Source: Treponema sp.
GTDB lineage: Bacteria > Spirochaetota > Spirochaetia > Treponematales > Breznakiellaceae
Length of the DNA: 50,607 nucleotides
Reading direction: 5' to 3'
Assembly (NCBI GenBank): GCA_009781475.1
Contig: WQYB01000012.1
Span: 1 to 50,607, forward strand
Position numbers and translations under genes: made by a program. The notes beneath the pieces are model-generated. The model saw only the letters and a program-made list of their open reading frames with translations. It was not told where the DNA came from and did no database searches. Of this stretch, positions 32,959 through 40,556 are shown piece by piece (positions within the stretch are counted from its first letter, which is position 1; each line of letters starts with the position of its first letter).

Positions 32959-35900
32959 TCTTCTCAATCAGATCCACTTCCAGAATAACAGCTCCCTGGT
33001 CATTTCTTACCCAGCCGCCGACTAAAAGCGGATGCTGATCAAAAAGCAATTTATTGTATTTGTCGTAGATTTGCGGAAAGATAACAGTTTCATACATGGC
33101 GGTTTCGTCTTCAAAACTTAAAAAACTCATTGTAAGTCCGTCTTTTGTCCAAACTTCTTTTTGAGTTATAGGCCAGCCTGCAAGATGAACATAACGGTTA
33201 ATATATTTATCAATATGAATGGCTTTAATTCTATTTTTTATAGAGTTTATTTTATCTTTCCATAAAACCAAAGGATGCGCGTTGCGTAAGAATCCTAAAG
33301 ATTGATATTCTTCCAATAATAATTGATTTATATTTTGCGTATGTGCGATACTTTGTCTTAGGTGTAAATTTGAATTTGCAATATCAGGTTCATTGTCAAA
33401 TAATTCATTATCTGTTGTGTGTTTTCCGTTTTTTGCTCCATAATTTGTTCCCAGTAAAAAGCGAGCCTGCATCGGACGCGGCATACCGTTTGAAATACTG
33501 TCAAAAACACCTGCGGGGCAAAGCGAGACAATATCGTCACGCGAAAGTTTTATCCGCCGTGAAAATTCGTTTAACGATTGAAAATTACCGTTTCGCTCCC
33601 TCTCTTCCATAATCGCACCGGCTCCTGTTAAAGATAATCCTTTTATGGACATAAATCCAATTACAACTGTTCCTTTTGTTACCATATTTTCGTAATTGCT
33701 TTCTCCGTAATAGCGCCACCTAGAAATATTGACATCGGGTCCTTCCAGTAAAAGTTTCATACGCCTAATTTCTGCGATGTAAGCATGAGGGCGGTAATAA
33801 CCGCCTTGATTACTGATAACCGCTGCCATAAACTCAGCCGGGTGATGAACCCGTAGATACGCCGCTTGATACGAAACCATCGCATAACTTGCACTGTGCG
33901 GTTTACAAAAACTGTAACCGTCAAATGAAAGCATCATTGACCAAATTTCATTTATAGTTTTTTCGTCTACACCTTTTTTTCTGCAGCCGTCAAAAAATTG
34001 CTGTTCGTACACTTTTAGTTTTTGGGCTCCCGCTTTTTTAGCGATAACCTTGCGCAGTTTATCTGCTCCAACTTCGTCAAAACCGGCAAGTGCAACAGCT
34101 GTTTTACTTACATCTTCCTGATAACACAAAATACCGTACGATTCGTTTAATATTTTATCAAGATGCGGATGAAGCGGCTGCCATGTTCCGCCTTTTAAAC
34201 GCCTTACATATTCTGATATAAATTTATTCGCAGCAGGACGTATTATGCTTGAATGAATTACGATGTGAGCAAAGTCTCCCGTTCCTGCTTTCTTTTGCAA
34301 TTGGCGCATGGCAGGGCTTTCTATATAAAAAACTCCGATGCTGTCGCCTATTGCGAGCGCTTCAATTGTTGGTTTGTCTTCGATTGGGCGCCATGTATTC
34401 CGGTCGATATTTATTCCATTTTCTTCAAGGTTGATTAATGTATCCCGAATAACGGCAAGGCTTCTATTTCCCAATAAATCAATTTTAACAAATCCTGCCG
34501 CCTCTGTTCCTTCTTTTTCCCAGGCTAAAAGCGGAAAACCTTCCAGCGATTTTTCGACAGGAGCAAAGCGGTTTATAGGCTGCGGTGTTATAACTATTCC
34601 GCCGCAGTGCATACTCAAACCTCGGGGCAGCCCTTCTATCTGCGCTGCTATACTGTAAACTTCCTGCCACAAGGCATCGATACTTTCTTCTTTTTCACGA
34701 TAGTCAAATATTTTTCTTTCAAGCTGCGATATGGCAGCATCCGAAAAGCCATAGGCTTTGGCAGTTTCGCGTAACGCAGAACGTGAGCGGAAAAAGTTAT
34801 GATTGGCGACACGGGCGCAGTATTCAGCGCCAAATTTTTCTATTATTGATTTTATGATCCCGTCACGTTCGTCCCATGCAAAATCAATATCGATGTCAGG
34901 CGGATCGGGGCGCGAGGGATTTAAAAAACGTTCAAAATAAAGATCGTGCGCTATAGGGTCTACATTTGTTATACCCAAAGAGTATGAAACAATCGAAGCA
35001 GCGCCAGAGCCCCGCCCGCATGTCCTTGCGGCGGCAATGCTTACAATGTCATCTATGCGCAAAAAGTAGGGAGCAAATCCCATTTTTTCGATTATTTCCA
35101 GTTCGTATTCGATACGGTCAATTTCCATGTCACCTAATTCGCCGTAACGGATAATAGCGCCGTCATAAACCCTCTTTCTTAATTCGGATGCGGGGTTTTC
35201 GCCGTAACCGGGGAAAATAAATCCGTTAAATATTTCGTTAAATTGACATAACTGTGTTATTTCTAAAGTGCCTTTTTCTGCCTCGCTCCAGGATTTAAAA
35301 AATTCCGATAATTCCGGGTTTGTTTTTAAAATGCTTTTTCCTTCCTGTATTGTATCGGCAGGAGAAAGATTACCTATTGTTTTATTTAATCCTATCGCGC
35401 GTAATACTTTGTGAACGGCATAATCTTTTTTTTCCAGAAATGTGCTTGTATCAAGAAAAGCGAGAGGCAGCTTTAGTTGTTTATGCAGTCCTAGTGCGCT
35501 TAAATCATCAGGTGTAATCGCCGCGTATAAATGTTTTACTTTTCCTGTTAGTTCTGTTAAAGCATTTTTGTTTGAAGAAGCAAGTACAAGTCCTTCTGAG
35601 TTTTCCTGTAACAATTCTATGGGATTAAACTTTTTTGTATCTTTGTTTCGTATCGATAAGATTTCGCAAAGCCTGCTAAAACCGGTTCTATTTTCTACAA
35701 AACAATGAATATAATTTTTATAAATTATTTTTTCATAAATAATTTCTTTATCGAAAATTTTTTCTTCGAGTGTTATGGCAACTCCGATTATGGGGCGTAT
35801 GTTTCGTTCATTTGCAGCTTCGATAAAACTATGTAAACCATAAAGGTTATTAATGTCACAAATCGAAACTGTATTTACTCCGAATGAAACAGCCTTGTCC

Positions 35901-35977
35901 AGTAAAATTTCTGGTTTGTGAACACCATAGAGAAACGAGTATGCTGAAACTAAACCTAATCTAATTTTCATTTCCAT
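32948..35977 (-). CDS. dnaE2: DnaE2/ImuC-like error-prone DNA polymerase III alpha subunit
   Basis: A 1009-residue C-family polymerase, shorter than replicative DnaE and closest to DnaE2/ImuC. The polymerase active site is intact: GRGSGAASIVSYSLGITNVD, then RPDPPDIDIDFAWDERD (two catalytic Asp) and GFVKIDLLGNRSL (third Asp). KPHSASYAMVSYQAAYLRVHHP, read in two parts, and DVNISRW are also DnaE2-like, and a C-terminal OB-fold is present (VHLAGWPITQKEV). The N-terminal PHP domain (residues 1-70) lacks the metal-binding HxH, reading VSAYSF, so proofreading chemistry is unlikely. Such polymerases carry out mutagenic lesion bypass with ImuB. The ImuB-like gene lies just upstream, separated by a palindromic repeat. 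Confidence 0.8.
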   Translation of the reverse strand: MEMKIRLGLVSAYSFLYGVHKPEILLDKAVSFGVNTVSICDINNLYGLHSFIEAANERNIRPIIGVAITLEEKIFDKEIIYEKIIYKNYIHCFVENRTGFSRLCEILSIRNKDTKKFNPIELLQENSEGLVLASSNKNALTELTGKVKHLYAAITPDDLSALGLHKQLKLPLAFLDTSTFLEKKDYAVHKVLRAIGLNKTIGNLSPADTIQEGKSILKTNPELSEFFKSWSEAEKGTLEITQLCQFNEIFNGFIFPGYGENPASELRKRVYDGAIIRYGELGDMEIDRIEYELEIIEKMGFAPYFLRIDDIVSIAAARTCGRGSGAASIVSYSLGITNVDPIAHDLYFERFLNPSRPDPPDIDIDFAWDERDGIIKSIIEKFGAEYCARVANHNFFRSRSALRETAKAYGFSDAAISQLERKIFDYREKEESIDALWQEVYSIAAQIEGLPRGLSMHCGGIVITPQPINRFAPVEKSLEGFPLLAWEKEGTEAAGFVKIDLLGNRSLAVIRDTLINLEENGINIDRNTWRPIEDKPTIEALAIGDSIGVFYIESPAMRQLQKKAGTGDFAHIVIHSSIIRPAANKFISEYVRRLKGGTWQPLHPHLDKILNESYGILCYQEDVSKTAVALAGFDEVGADKLRKVIAKKAGAQKLKVYEQQFFDGCRKKGVDEKTINEIWSMMLSFDGYSFCKPHSASYAMVSYQAAYLRVHHPAEFMAAVISNQGGYYRPHAYIAEIRRMKLLLEGPDVNISRWRYYGESNYENMVTKGTVVIGFMSIKGLSLTGAGAIMEERERNGNFQSLNEFSRRIKLSRDDIVSLCPAGVFDSISNGMPRPMQARFLLGTNYGAKNGKHTTDNELFDNEPDIANSNLHLRQSIAHTQNINQLLLEEYQSLGFLRNAHPLVLWKDKINSIKNRIKAIHIDKYINRYVHLAGWPITQKEVWTKDGLTMSFLSFEDETAMYETVIFPQIYDKYNKLLFDQHPLLVGGWVRNDQGAVILEVDLIEKIMY

Positions 35978-35996
35978 AATTACATTAAAATAATAG

Positions 35997-36046
35997 TCCG
36001 CGGATTTTCACGGATTAATTATTAAGAATCTGCGTTAATCCGCGGA
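35997..36046. repeat. CGGATTAACG-type palindromic repeat at the imuB end
   Basis: Arms TCCGCGGATTTTCACGGATT (35997-36016) and its inverted partner (36027-36046) match at 16 of 20 positions with a 10-base loop. The right arm encodes the last residues (PRINADS) of the ImuB-like protein. It is related to the repeat at 42265-42301. Confidence 0.85.
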
Positions 36047-37227
36047 TATTTGATATCTTTTTTTGCGGAGGCGGCAAGGACAATGCCGCGGATGACTTTT
36101 CCTGCTCCGTAGCGGTCTTTAATCTTATCCGCCGCCTCCTGTAACTTGCGGTTAGCGATTTCTGTTTCAGGCTCGAATAAATCAACTTCAAAACCAAGCG
36201 GCTTAAGTCCTTCAAGAGAAAGCGCAATCGACCGTATCCTGATTCGCCGTATCACCGTCTTTTTAAAAATTCTTTGAGCCGCCGCGGCAATATCGCTATC
36301 AAGAAAACAGGAAGTGCGCAATTTTTCTTTACCTTCCGCTTTTAAACCGTCTGCATAAAGAGTACATAGATTTATTTCTGTTGTTCCCAGTTTTTCTTTT
36401 CTCATTTGTAAACCGCAGTGTTCGGCAAGCGAAGTTATAGCTCCGCGTATCACCATTTCGTCTATCACATCTTCACAAAAATCGGCGCGGCTTTCGATTG
36501 TGCGGTTATTTGCGCCCATAACTTTAGAATTATCGATACCTCTTGCGCTGTCACGCAGTAAAATGCCTTTTTTCCCAAACAGGCAAAATGCCTCGCTGTC
36601 CGAAAGAGACGCCAGCTCTCCTATTTCGCTAAAGCCTGTTACGCGAATAGTTTTCATTAATGCAGTACCGAGACCCGGCAGCAGTGTAATATCCTGACGG
36701 GAAAGGAAAGCTGCCTCCTCTCCGCGGCTTACTTCGATTAAACCTTCGGGGCGGATGGTACGGCTTGCCACTTTGCAGACCAATTTATTTGTTCCTGTCG
36801 CCGCCGCCGCATCAATTTTTATGTTATCGAGGATTTCATTTTGAATACGGCAGACACAATCGGGAGCAGGACCAAAAAGTTTTTGCGTTCCGGTAATATC
36901 AAAATAAATATTTCCGGCTCCGTCATTTTGCCACACGGGAGCATAGCGGCTAACAACATTATCAAGTATTTTATTTACTCCAAGGCAAGCTGTGTGATTA
37001 GGCTGCACTACAATTAAATCTTTTACAAGCCGCAGTGCCGCAGCCAAAGCCATGCCGTTTTTTATTCCTTCGCGTACAGCTGCAGGTGACACGTCGCTTG
37101 CAACATCCTGTCCGCCGACTCTGCCTGCGATTACATACGGTCTCTGGATCAGGGAGCTGTCGGTTAGACCTGCTACCGCCGCACGAAAACCTATAATGTT
37201 AAAATGACCTATAGTTTGCAAAATCAC
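36022..37227 (-). CDS. imuB: ImuB-like Y-family polymerase homologue lacking catalytic residues
   Basis: A 401-residue Y-family protein. The first catalytic motif, normally HxDxDxFxA, reads GHFNIIGFRA at 7-16. The second, normally SIDEAFLDLTG, reads GAGNIYFDITG at 103-113, with Asp and Glu replaced by Gly105 and Asn106. All metal-binding acids thus seem lost, the defining feature of ImuB, which serves as a clamp-binding hub for DnaE2/ImuC rather than as a polymerase. The helix-hairpin-helix region LLPGLGTALMKTIRVTGFSEIG and the little-finger region are present. The protein is shorter than typical ImuB, and its C-terminus (PRINADS) comes from a repeat element. The start is a GTG. imuA is not in the window. 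Confidence 0.7.
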   Translation of the reverse strand: MILQTIGHFNIIGFRAAVAGLTDSSLIQRPYVIAGRVGGQDVASDVSPAAVREGIKNGMALAAALRLVKDLIVVQPNHTACLGVNKILDNVVSRYAPVWQNDGAGNIYFDITGTQKLFGPAPDCVCRIQNEILDNIKIDAAAATGTNKLVCKVASRTIRPEGLIEVSRGEEAAFLSRQDITLLPGLGTALMKTIRVTGFSEIGELASLSDSEAFCLFGKKGILLRDSARGIDNSKVMGANNRTIESRADFCEDVIDEMVIRGAITSLAEHCGLQMRKEKLGTTEINLCTLYADGLKAEGKEKLRTSCFLDSDIAAAAQRIFKKTVIRRIRIRSIALSLEGLKPLGFEVDLFEPETEIANRKLQEAADKIKDRYGAGKVIRGIVLAASAKKDIKYPRINADS

Positions 37228-37282
37228 CCCGCTTCTACAGTGTTACATCAAAATGTATACAATAAATTATTTAAAAATTTTA

Positions 37283-37423
37283 TCTCGCAAAGGCGCTAAG
37301 ATCGCAGAGTCGTTATCCGAATTCTTTCTTAACTTACAAGTAATCTTGATAGTTACTTTAGATATCTTAGGTTTAAGATAAATATATCGGACATTAACTC
37401 TGCGCCTCTGCGTCTTCGCGAGA
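37283..37423. repeat. CGCAGAGG-type palindromic repeat, right arm inside the DUF72 gene
   Basis: Left arm 37283-37310 (TCTCGCAAAGGCGC onward) and inverted right arm 37397-37423 are nearly identical apart from one indel and a few substitutions. About 86 bases of AT-rich sequence separate them. The right arm encodes the last nine residues (SREDAEAQS) of the DUF72 protein. Confidence 0.8.
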
Positions 37424-38224
37424 GTCCATTTTGTAGTCATCACTTGCAGCTAATAGTTCTTTGAGTTTTTTGGCGTTTTTTACAGCCTGACCTCTTGCGT
37501 GATTATTAAAATAGACAAGCACTTTATCAGCCTTTACAACTATGCGTTTTATCCGCTGCACCACACCATCAAGTTCTTCTTTACTGTATAAATAATCGTA
37601 CCTTGTGCGGCTGTCCGAATCCCACCATTTTTCCGTGTTTCGTCCGTGCAGGCGAAGATAGAAAAGCGAAGAAGTACAAACATCTAAAACATGCGGCAGA
37701 CCTTTTAAGTCGGGTAAGTCGGTGGAAACGTACGTGACTTTGCGTTTTTTAAACTCATCGATAACGCGATTGCTGTTCCAGTCGTTGTTTCTGAATTCCA
37801 CCGCGCAGGGGATACCGTCAAACTCCGTTAAAAGATTTGCCAAGTGGCGGCGGCTGTCAGCCTCGTAATGAAATGAATAGGGAAACTGAAACAACACCGC
37901 TTCCAGCTTTTCCTTTTCCCGCAAAGGTTCAAGGGCGGTAAGATAAGTTTTAACCTCGTCTTTCCATTTATGGGGGTCTACCTTGTGCGTTAGAGCTTGA
38001 GGTGCTTTTATCGAATAACGCAGGGTTTCCGCACCTTCAGTTTCCGCCATACGGCGCAGCTGCTCCGGCGTGGGCATGGCATAGTAGGAAAAATTGAGCT
38101 CTACCGTCGAAAACTCGGCGGCATAAAGACCCAAAAAACCTTCCTGTTTTGTTTTTGGAGGATATAGTACGCCCACCCATTCATTGTAAGAGTAACCGCT
38201 TGTCCCTATGTCAATTACCGCCAT
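37394..38224 (-). CDS. DUF72 (YecE-like) protein
   Basis: A 276-residue protein of the DUF72 family, with a TIM-barrel fold. Signatures are IGTSGYSYNEWVG at the N-terminus, FSTVELNFSYYAMPT, FSIK-type YSIKAPQALTHK, VLFQFPYSFH, AVEFRNNDW and YFNNHARGQAVKNA near the C-terminus. The function of the family is not established. The final residues SREDAEAQS are encoded by a repeat arm and are not family sequence. On the minus strand TTGACA (38254-38259), 17 bases, TAGTAT (38231-38236) and six bases lead to the ATG, so the mRNA is probably leaderless. The gene is divergent from the tungstate operon. Confidence 0.88.
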   Translation of the reverse strand: MAVIDIGTSGYSYNEWVGVLYPPKTKQEGFLGLYAAEFSTVELNFSYYAMPTPEQLRRMAETEGAETLRYSIKAPQALTHKVDPHKWKDEVKTYLTALEPLREKEKLEAVLFQFPYSFHYEADSRRHLANLLTEFDGIPCAVEFRNNDWNSNRVIDEFKKRKVTYVSTDLPDLKGLPHVLDVCTSSLFYLRLHGRNTEKWWDSDSRTRYDYLYSKEELDGVVQRIKRIVVKADKVLVYFNNHARGQAVKNAKKLKELLAASDDYKMDSREDAEAQS

Positions 38225-38230
38225 ACTATA

Positions 38231-38259
38231 ATACTACACAATTGTATAGGCTATGTCAA
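38231..38259 (-). promoter_or_regulatory. Promoter of the DUF72 gene, predicted leaderless
   Basis: Perfect TTGACA, 17-base spacer, TAGTAT, then six bases to the ATG at 38224 on the minus strand. No ribosome-binding site fits in between. Confidence 0.65.
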
Positions 38260-38274
38260 GTTCAGCGGCATCAA

Positions 38275-38280
38275 TATAAT
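38275..38280 (+). promoter_or_regulatory. -10 box of the tungstate/cofactor operon
   Basis: A consensus TATAAT, with a weak -35 (TATGTC at 38252-38257), predicts a start at about 38287. That is directly at the 5' edge of the structured leader. Confidence 0.55.
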
Positions 38281-38288
38281 GAATTTAA

Positions 38289-38380
38289 CTCCGATTCCCT
38301 TTGGCTAAGGCAGGTGAACTTAATCACAGCTATGCGAAGCGGAACGATAGGGTGCTGATGGAAACGCCAGTGCCTACCAT
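38289..38380 (+). promoter_or_regulatory. Structured leader, candidate molybdenum/tungsten cofactor (Moco/Tuco) riboswitch
   Basis: Between promoter and tupA lies a G-rich leader with nested pairing. AGGCA (308-312, all 38xxx) pairs with TGCCT (371-375), enclosing a GTGA/TCAC hairpin (314-327) and a stem CTGATG/CGCCAG (355-370) capped by a GAAA tetraloop. CTAAG (305-309) and TATG (331-334) resemble the halves of an 11-nt tetraloop receptor, as seen in large folded RNAs. Position in front of tungstate uptake and molybdopterin genes fits the Moco/Tuco class, which senses the cofactor and turns such operons off. Class assignment is from context and partial motif memory. The Shine-Dalgarno AAGGAG follows 10 bases later. 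Confidence 0.5.
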
Positions 38381-38398
38381 TGTGTGAAGGAGACAACA

Positions 38399-39265
38399 AT
38401 GAATAAGATTCTCAGTCTGAAAACCATAGGTTTTTTGACAGCGGTTGCTTTTATAACGTTAAGCCTGTTTCTAGTTACAGGCTGCAATCGAAGTACCGCA
38501 TCGGTTCCTTTAAAAGGAAAAATTATTTTATCGACAACGACAAGTACGCAGGATTCAGGGCTGCTCGATTTTATCCTGCCAGAGTTCACCCGGCAAACGG
38601 GGTGGGAAGTTGATGTTGTCGCTGTAGGGTCGGGTGCGGCTCTGCGTATGGGGCGTGACGGAGATGCGGATGTGCTTCTGGTTCACGCGAGAACTGACGA
38701 GCTTCAATTTGTGGCAGACGGTTTTGGTTCGCTGAGGTACGATGTTATGTACAATGATTTTTTAATTGTCGGACCAAATTTAAATACAATTGCACATAAC
38801 AATAATGTAATAAAAACTTTGCAGGATATCGCGTCTGTTAACCTTCCATTTGTATCCCGAGGTGATGATTCCGGTACACACAGAATGGAACTAACTCTCT
38901 GGCAGACGGCAGGAATAAATATCGGCAATTTGCGGAATTATTCTTCTGTTGGTCAGGGTATGGGTTCAACATTACAAATGGCAGATGAAATGCAGGGTTT
39001 TACGCTTACTGACCGCGCTACATGGTTAATCCTTATGAGAGATAAAAAAATTAACCTTCCTGCTGTTTGCGAAAACGCTCCCGAGCTTTTAAATTATTAC
39101 GGAGTAATTCTTGTAAATCCTGAACGTCACCCGCATATCAATACCGAAGGTGCACAAGATTTTGTAAACTGGATGATAACTCCCTTTGCGCAGCAATTAA
39201 TCGGACAATACGGACTGGAAGAATTCGGCGGCGCATTATTTACACCTAACGCTGATGCAAATTGA
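38399..39265 (+). CDS. tupA: Tungstate ABC transporter, substrate-binding lipoprotein
   Basis: A 288-residue lipoprotein with signal peptide and lipobox VTGC (Cys29). The mature N-terminus carries the TupA signature STTTSTQDSGLLDFILP, which binds the tungstate oxyanion, followed by VVAVGSGAALRMGRDGDADVL and the conserved FVSRGDDSGTHRMEL. It captures tungstate (or molybdate) outside the inner membrane. I choose the ATG at 38399 because AAGGAG lies six bases before it. A GTG at 38384 would include that Shine-Dalgarno. It is the first gene of the operon behind the structured leader. Confidence 0.93.
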   Translation: MNKILSLKTIGFLTAVAFITLSLFLVTGCNRSTASVPLKGKIILSTTTSTQDSGLLDFILPEFTRQTGWEVDVVAVGSGAALRMGRDGDADVLLVHARTDELQFVADGFGSLRYDVMYNDFLIVGPNLNTIAHNNNVIKTLQDIASVNLPFVSRGDDSGTHRMELTLWQTAGINIGNLRNYSSVGQGMGSTLQMADEMQGFTLTDRATWLILMRDKKINLPAVCENAPELLNYYGVILVNPERHPHINTEGAQDFVNWMITPFAQQLIGQYGLEEFGGALFTPNADAN

Positions 39266-39277
39266 CAGGAACGTTAA

Positions 39278-39954
39278 TTGAACTGGGGAATTATAAATTT
39301 AAGTCCCGATACTCTTTCCATAATCGGCGTAACGCTAAAAATGTCTTTTTTCTCGACTTTGATTTCAACGGTACTTGGGACAATTTTTGCGTTACTGCTG
39401 GAAAAGTATAATTTTTTCGGAAAGCGGATTATTATCAGAATATGCCGTACATTGATGGGAATGCCGTCTGTTGTCGCAGGGCTTATCGTATATCTTTTGC
39501 TTATGCGCCGCGGCGTGTTTGGTTTTATGGGATTGCTTTTTACCGTAGAAGCGATGGTGATTGCTCAAGTTATACTTATCACTCCGATAATCACAGGAAT
39601 GGTTTACACTTACGCTATTCGCAGCGCTCCGTTAATTCGTATGTTCGCTAAAACAATGGGAGCAAATCGTTTCCAGACAAATTTTCTTTTATTAAAGAAA
39701 TGAAAAATGAATTGTATTTTACAATTATTGTCGCATTCAGCCGCGCAATCAGCGAAGTGGGAGCCGTTATGATTGTCGGCGGAAACATTCAATATAAAAC
39801 CCGGACTATGACCACAGCAATTACAATGCTGCGTAACATGGGCGATTTTAGTCAGGGCATCACTTTGGGAATAATACTTTTGTTAATGGCTTTTATACTT
39901 CAGTCTCTTTCGGATCTTTTGCGTAAAAATGATTTAATCGAGGAAAATTTTTAA
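39278..39954 (+). pseudogene. tupB: Tungstate ABC transporter permease, split by a -1 frameshift
   Basis: TupB is normally one protein of about 225 residues. Here residues 1-141 (39278-39703; LKMSFFSTLISTVLGTIFALLLEKY type membrane helices and MGMPSVVAGLIVYLLL) end at a TGA just after FLLLKK. The remainder continues in another frame from the ATG at 39700 (84 residues, with the conserved FSRAISEVGAVMIVGGNI loop that contacts the ATPase). Adding one A in the run at 39698-39702 region restores a single normal frame reading LLLKEMKNELYF. Start and stop overlap as ATGA, so translation of two halves by reinitiation is possible. Sequencing error, a real mutation and a functional split cannot be told apart here. 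Its neighbours are intact. Confidence 0.8.
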
Positions 39955-39956
39955 TA

Positions 39957-40556
39957 ATGATATTAAAAAATGTCAAAAAAAAACTTGGAAATTTTTCTCT
40001 TTGTATTGATGAACTTGTTATATCTAAACCCGGGATTTACGGCTTAACAGGTTCTAACGGCTGCGGTAAATCAACTTTAGCAAAGATCATGACAGGGCTT
40101 CTTGAACCTGATAGCGGCACGGTTGATACTGAAAGTTTAACTTTACAGGATATAACCTACCTTAGCCGTAAACCATATATGATGGATGACACTGTTTATA
40201 ATAATCTTGTGTATCCGCTAAAATTGCGCGGTATAGAACCTGAGCAAAAATTAATTGATGAATTTCTAAACAGGATGAGATTTTTAAAACGAGCAAAGGA
40301 AAAAGCAAAAGGACTTTCCGGCGGAGAGCAGCAAAAACTGGCGTTTTTACGGGCGATTATTTTTAAGCCAAAGTTTATTATTGCTGACGAAGCAATGTCT
40401 GCATTTGATATGGAAAGCATTAATCTTTTTGAAAAAATAATAATGGAAGAACAGCAAAAAGAAAGTTCAATTTGGGTTATAATAAGTCATCAGATGCCTC
40501 ATTTAAAAAACATCTGTAATTCCTTTTTTAGTATGAGTGAAGGAAAATTATGTTAA
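39957..40556 (+). CDS. tupC: Tungstate ABC transporter ATP-binding subunit
   Basis: A 199-residue ABC ATPase: Walker A GSNGCGKST, Q-loop region YLSRKPYMMDDTV, signature LSGGEQQKLAF, Walker B FIIADEAMSAFD with a catalytic Glu, and H-loop IISHQM. It is compact, without a regulatory C-terminal domain. It energises tungstate uptake by TupA/TupB. It starts two bases after tupB and overlaps the moeA start by seven bases, so it lies within the operon. Confidence 0.92.
   Translation: MILKNVKKKLGNFSLCIDELVISKPGIYGLTGSNGCGKSTLAKIMTGLLEPDSGTVDTESLTLQDITYLSRKPYMMDDTVYNNLVYPLKLRGIEPEQKLIDEFLNRMRFLKRAKEKAKGLSGGEQQKLAFLRAIIFKPKFIIADEAMSAFDMESINLFEKIIMEEQQKESSIWVIISHQMPHLKNICNSFFSMSEGKLC

Noticed and set aside
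36022-37227. Annotation as an active DNA polymerase IV (DinB)
   Set aside because: The acidic residues of both catalytic motifs appear replaced (N10, G105, N106), so an ImuB-like non-catalytic role fits better.
37228-37282. An SOS/LexA box upstream of imuB
   Set aside because: No convincing TTTG-N5-CAAA, GAAC-N4-GTTC or CTG-N10-CAG site could be found.
38384-38398. GTG start for tupA at 38384
   Set aside because: It would place the good AAGGAG ribosome-binding site inside the gene. The ATG at 38399 has correct spacing and gives a normal lipoprotein signal.
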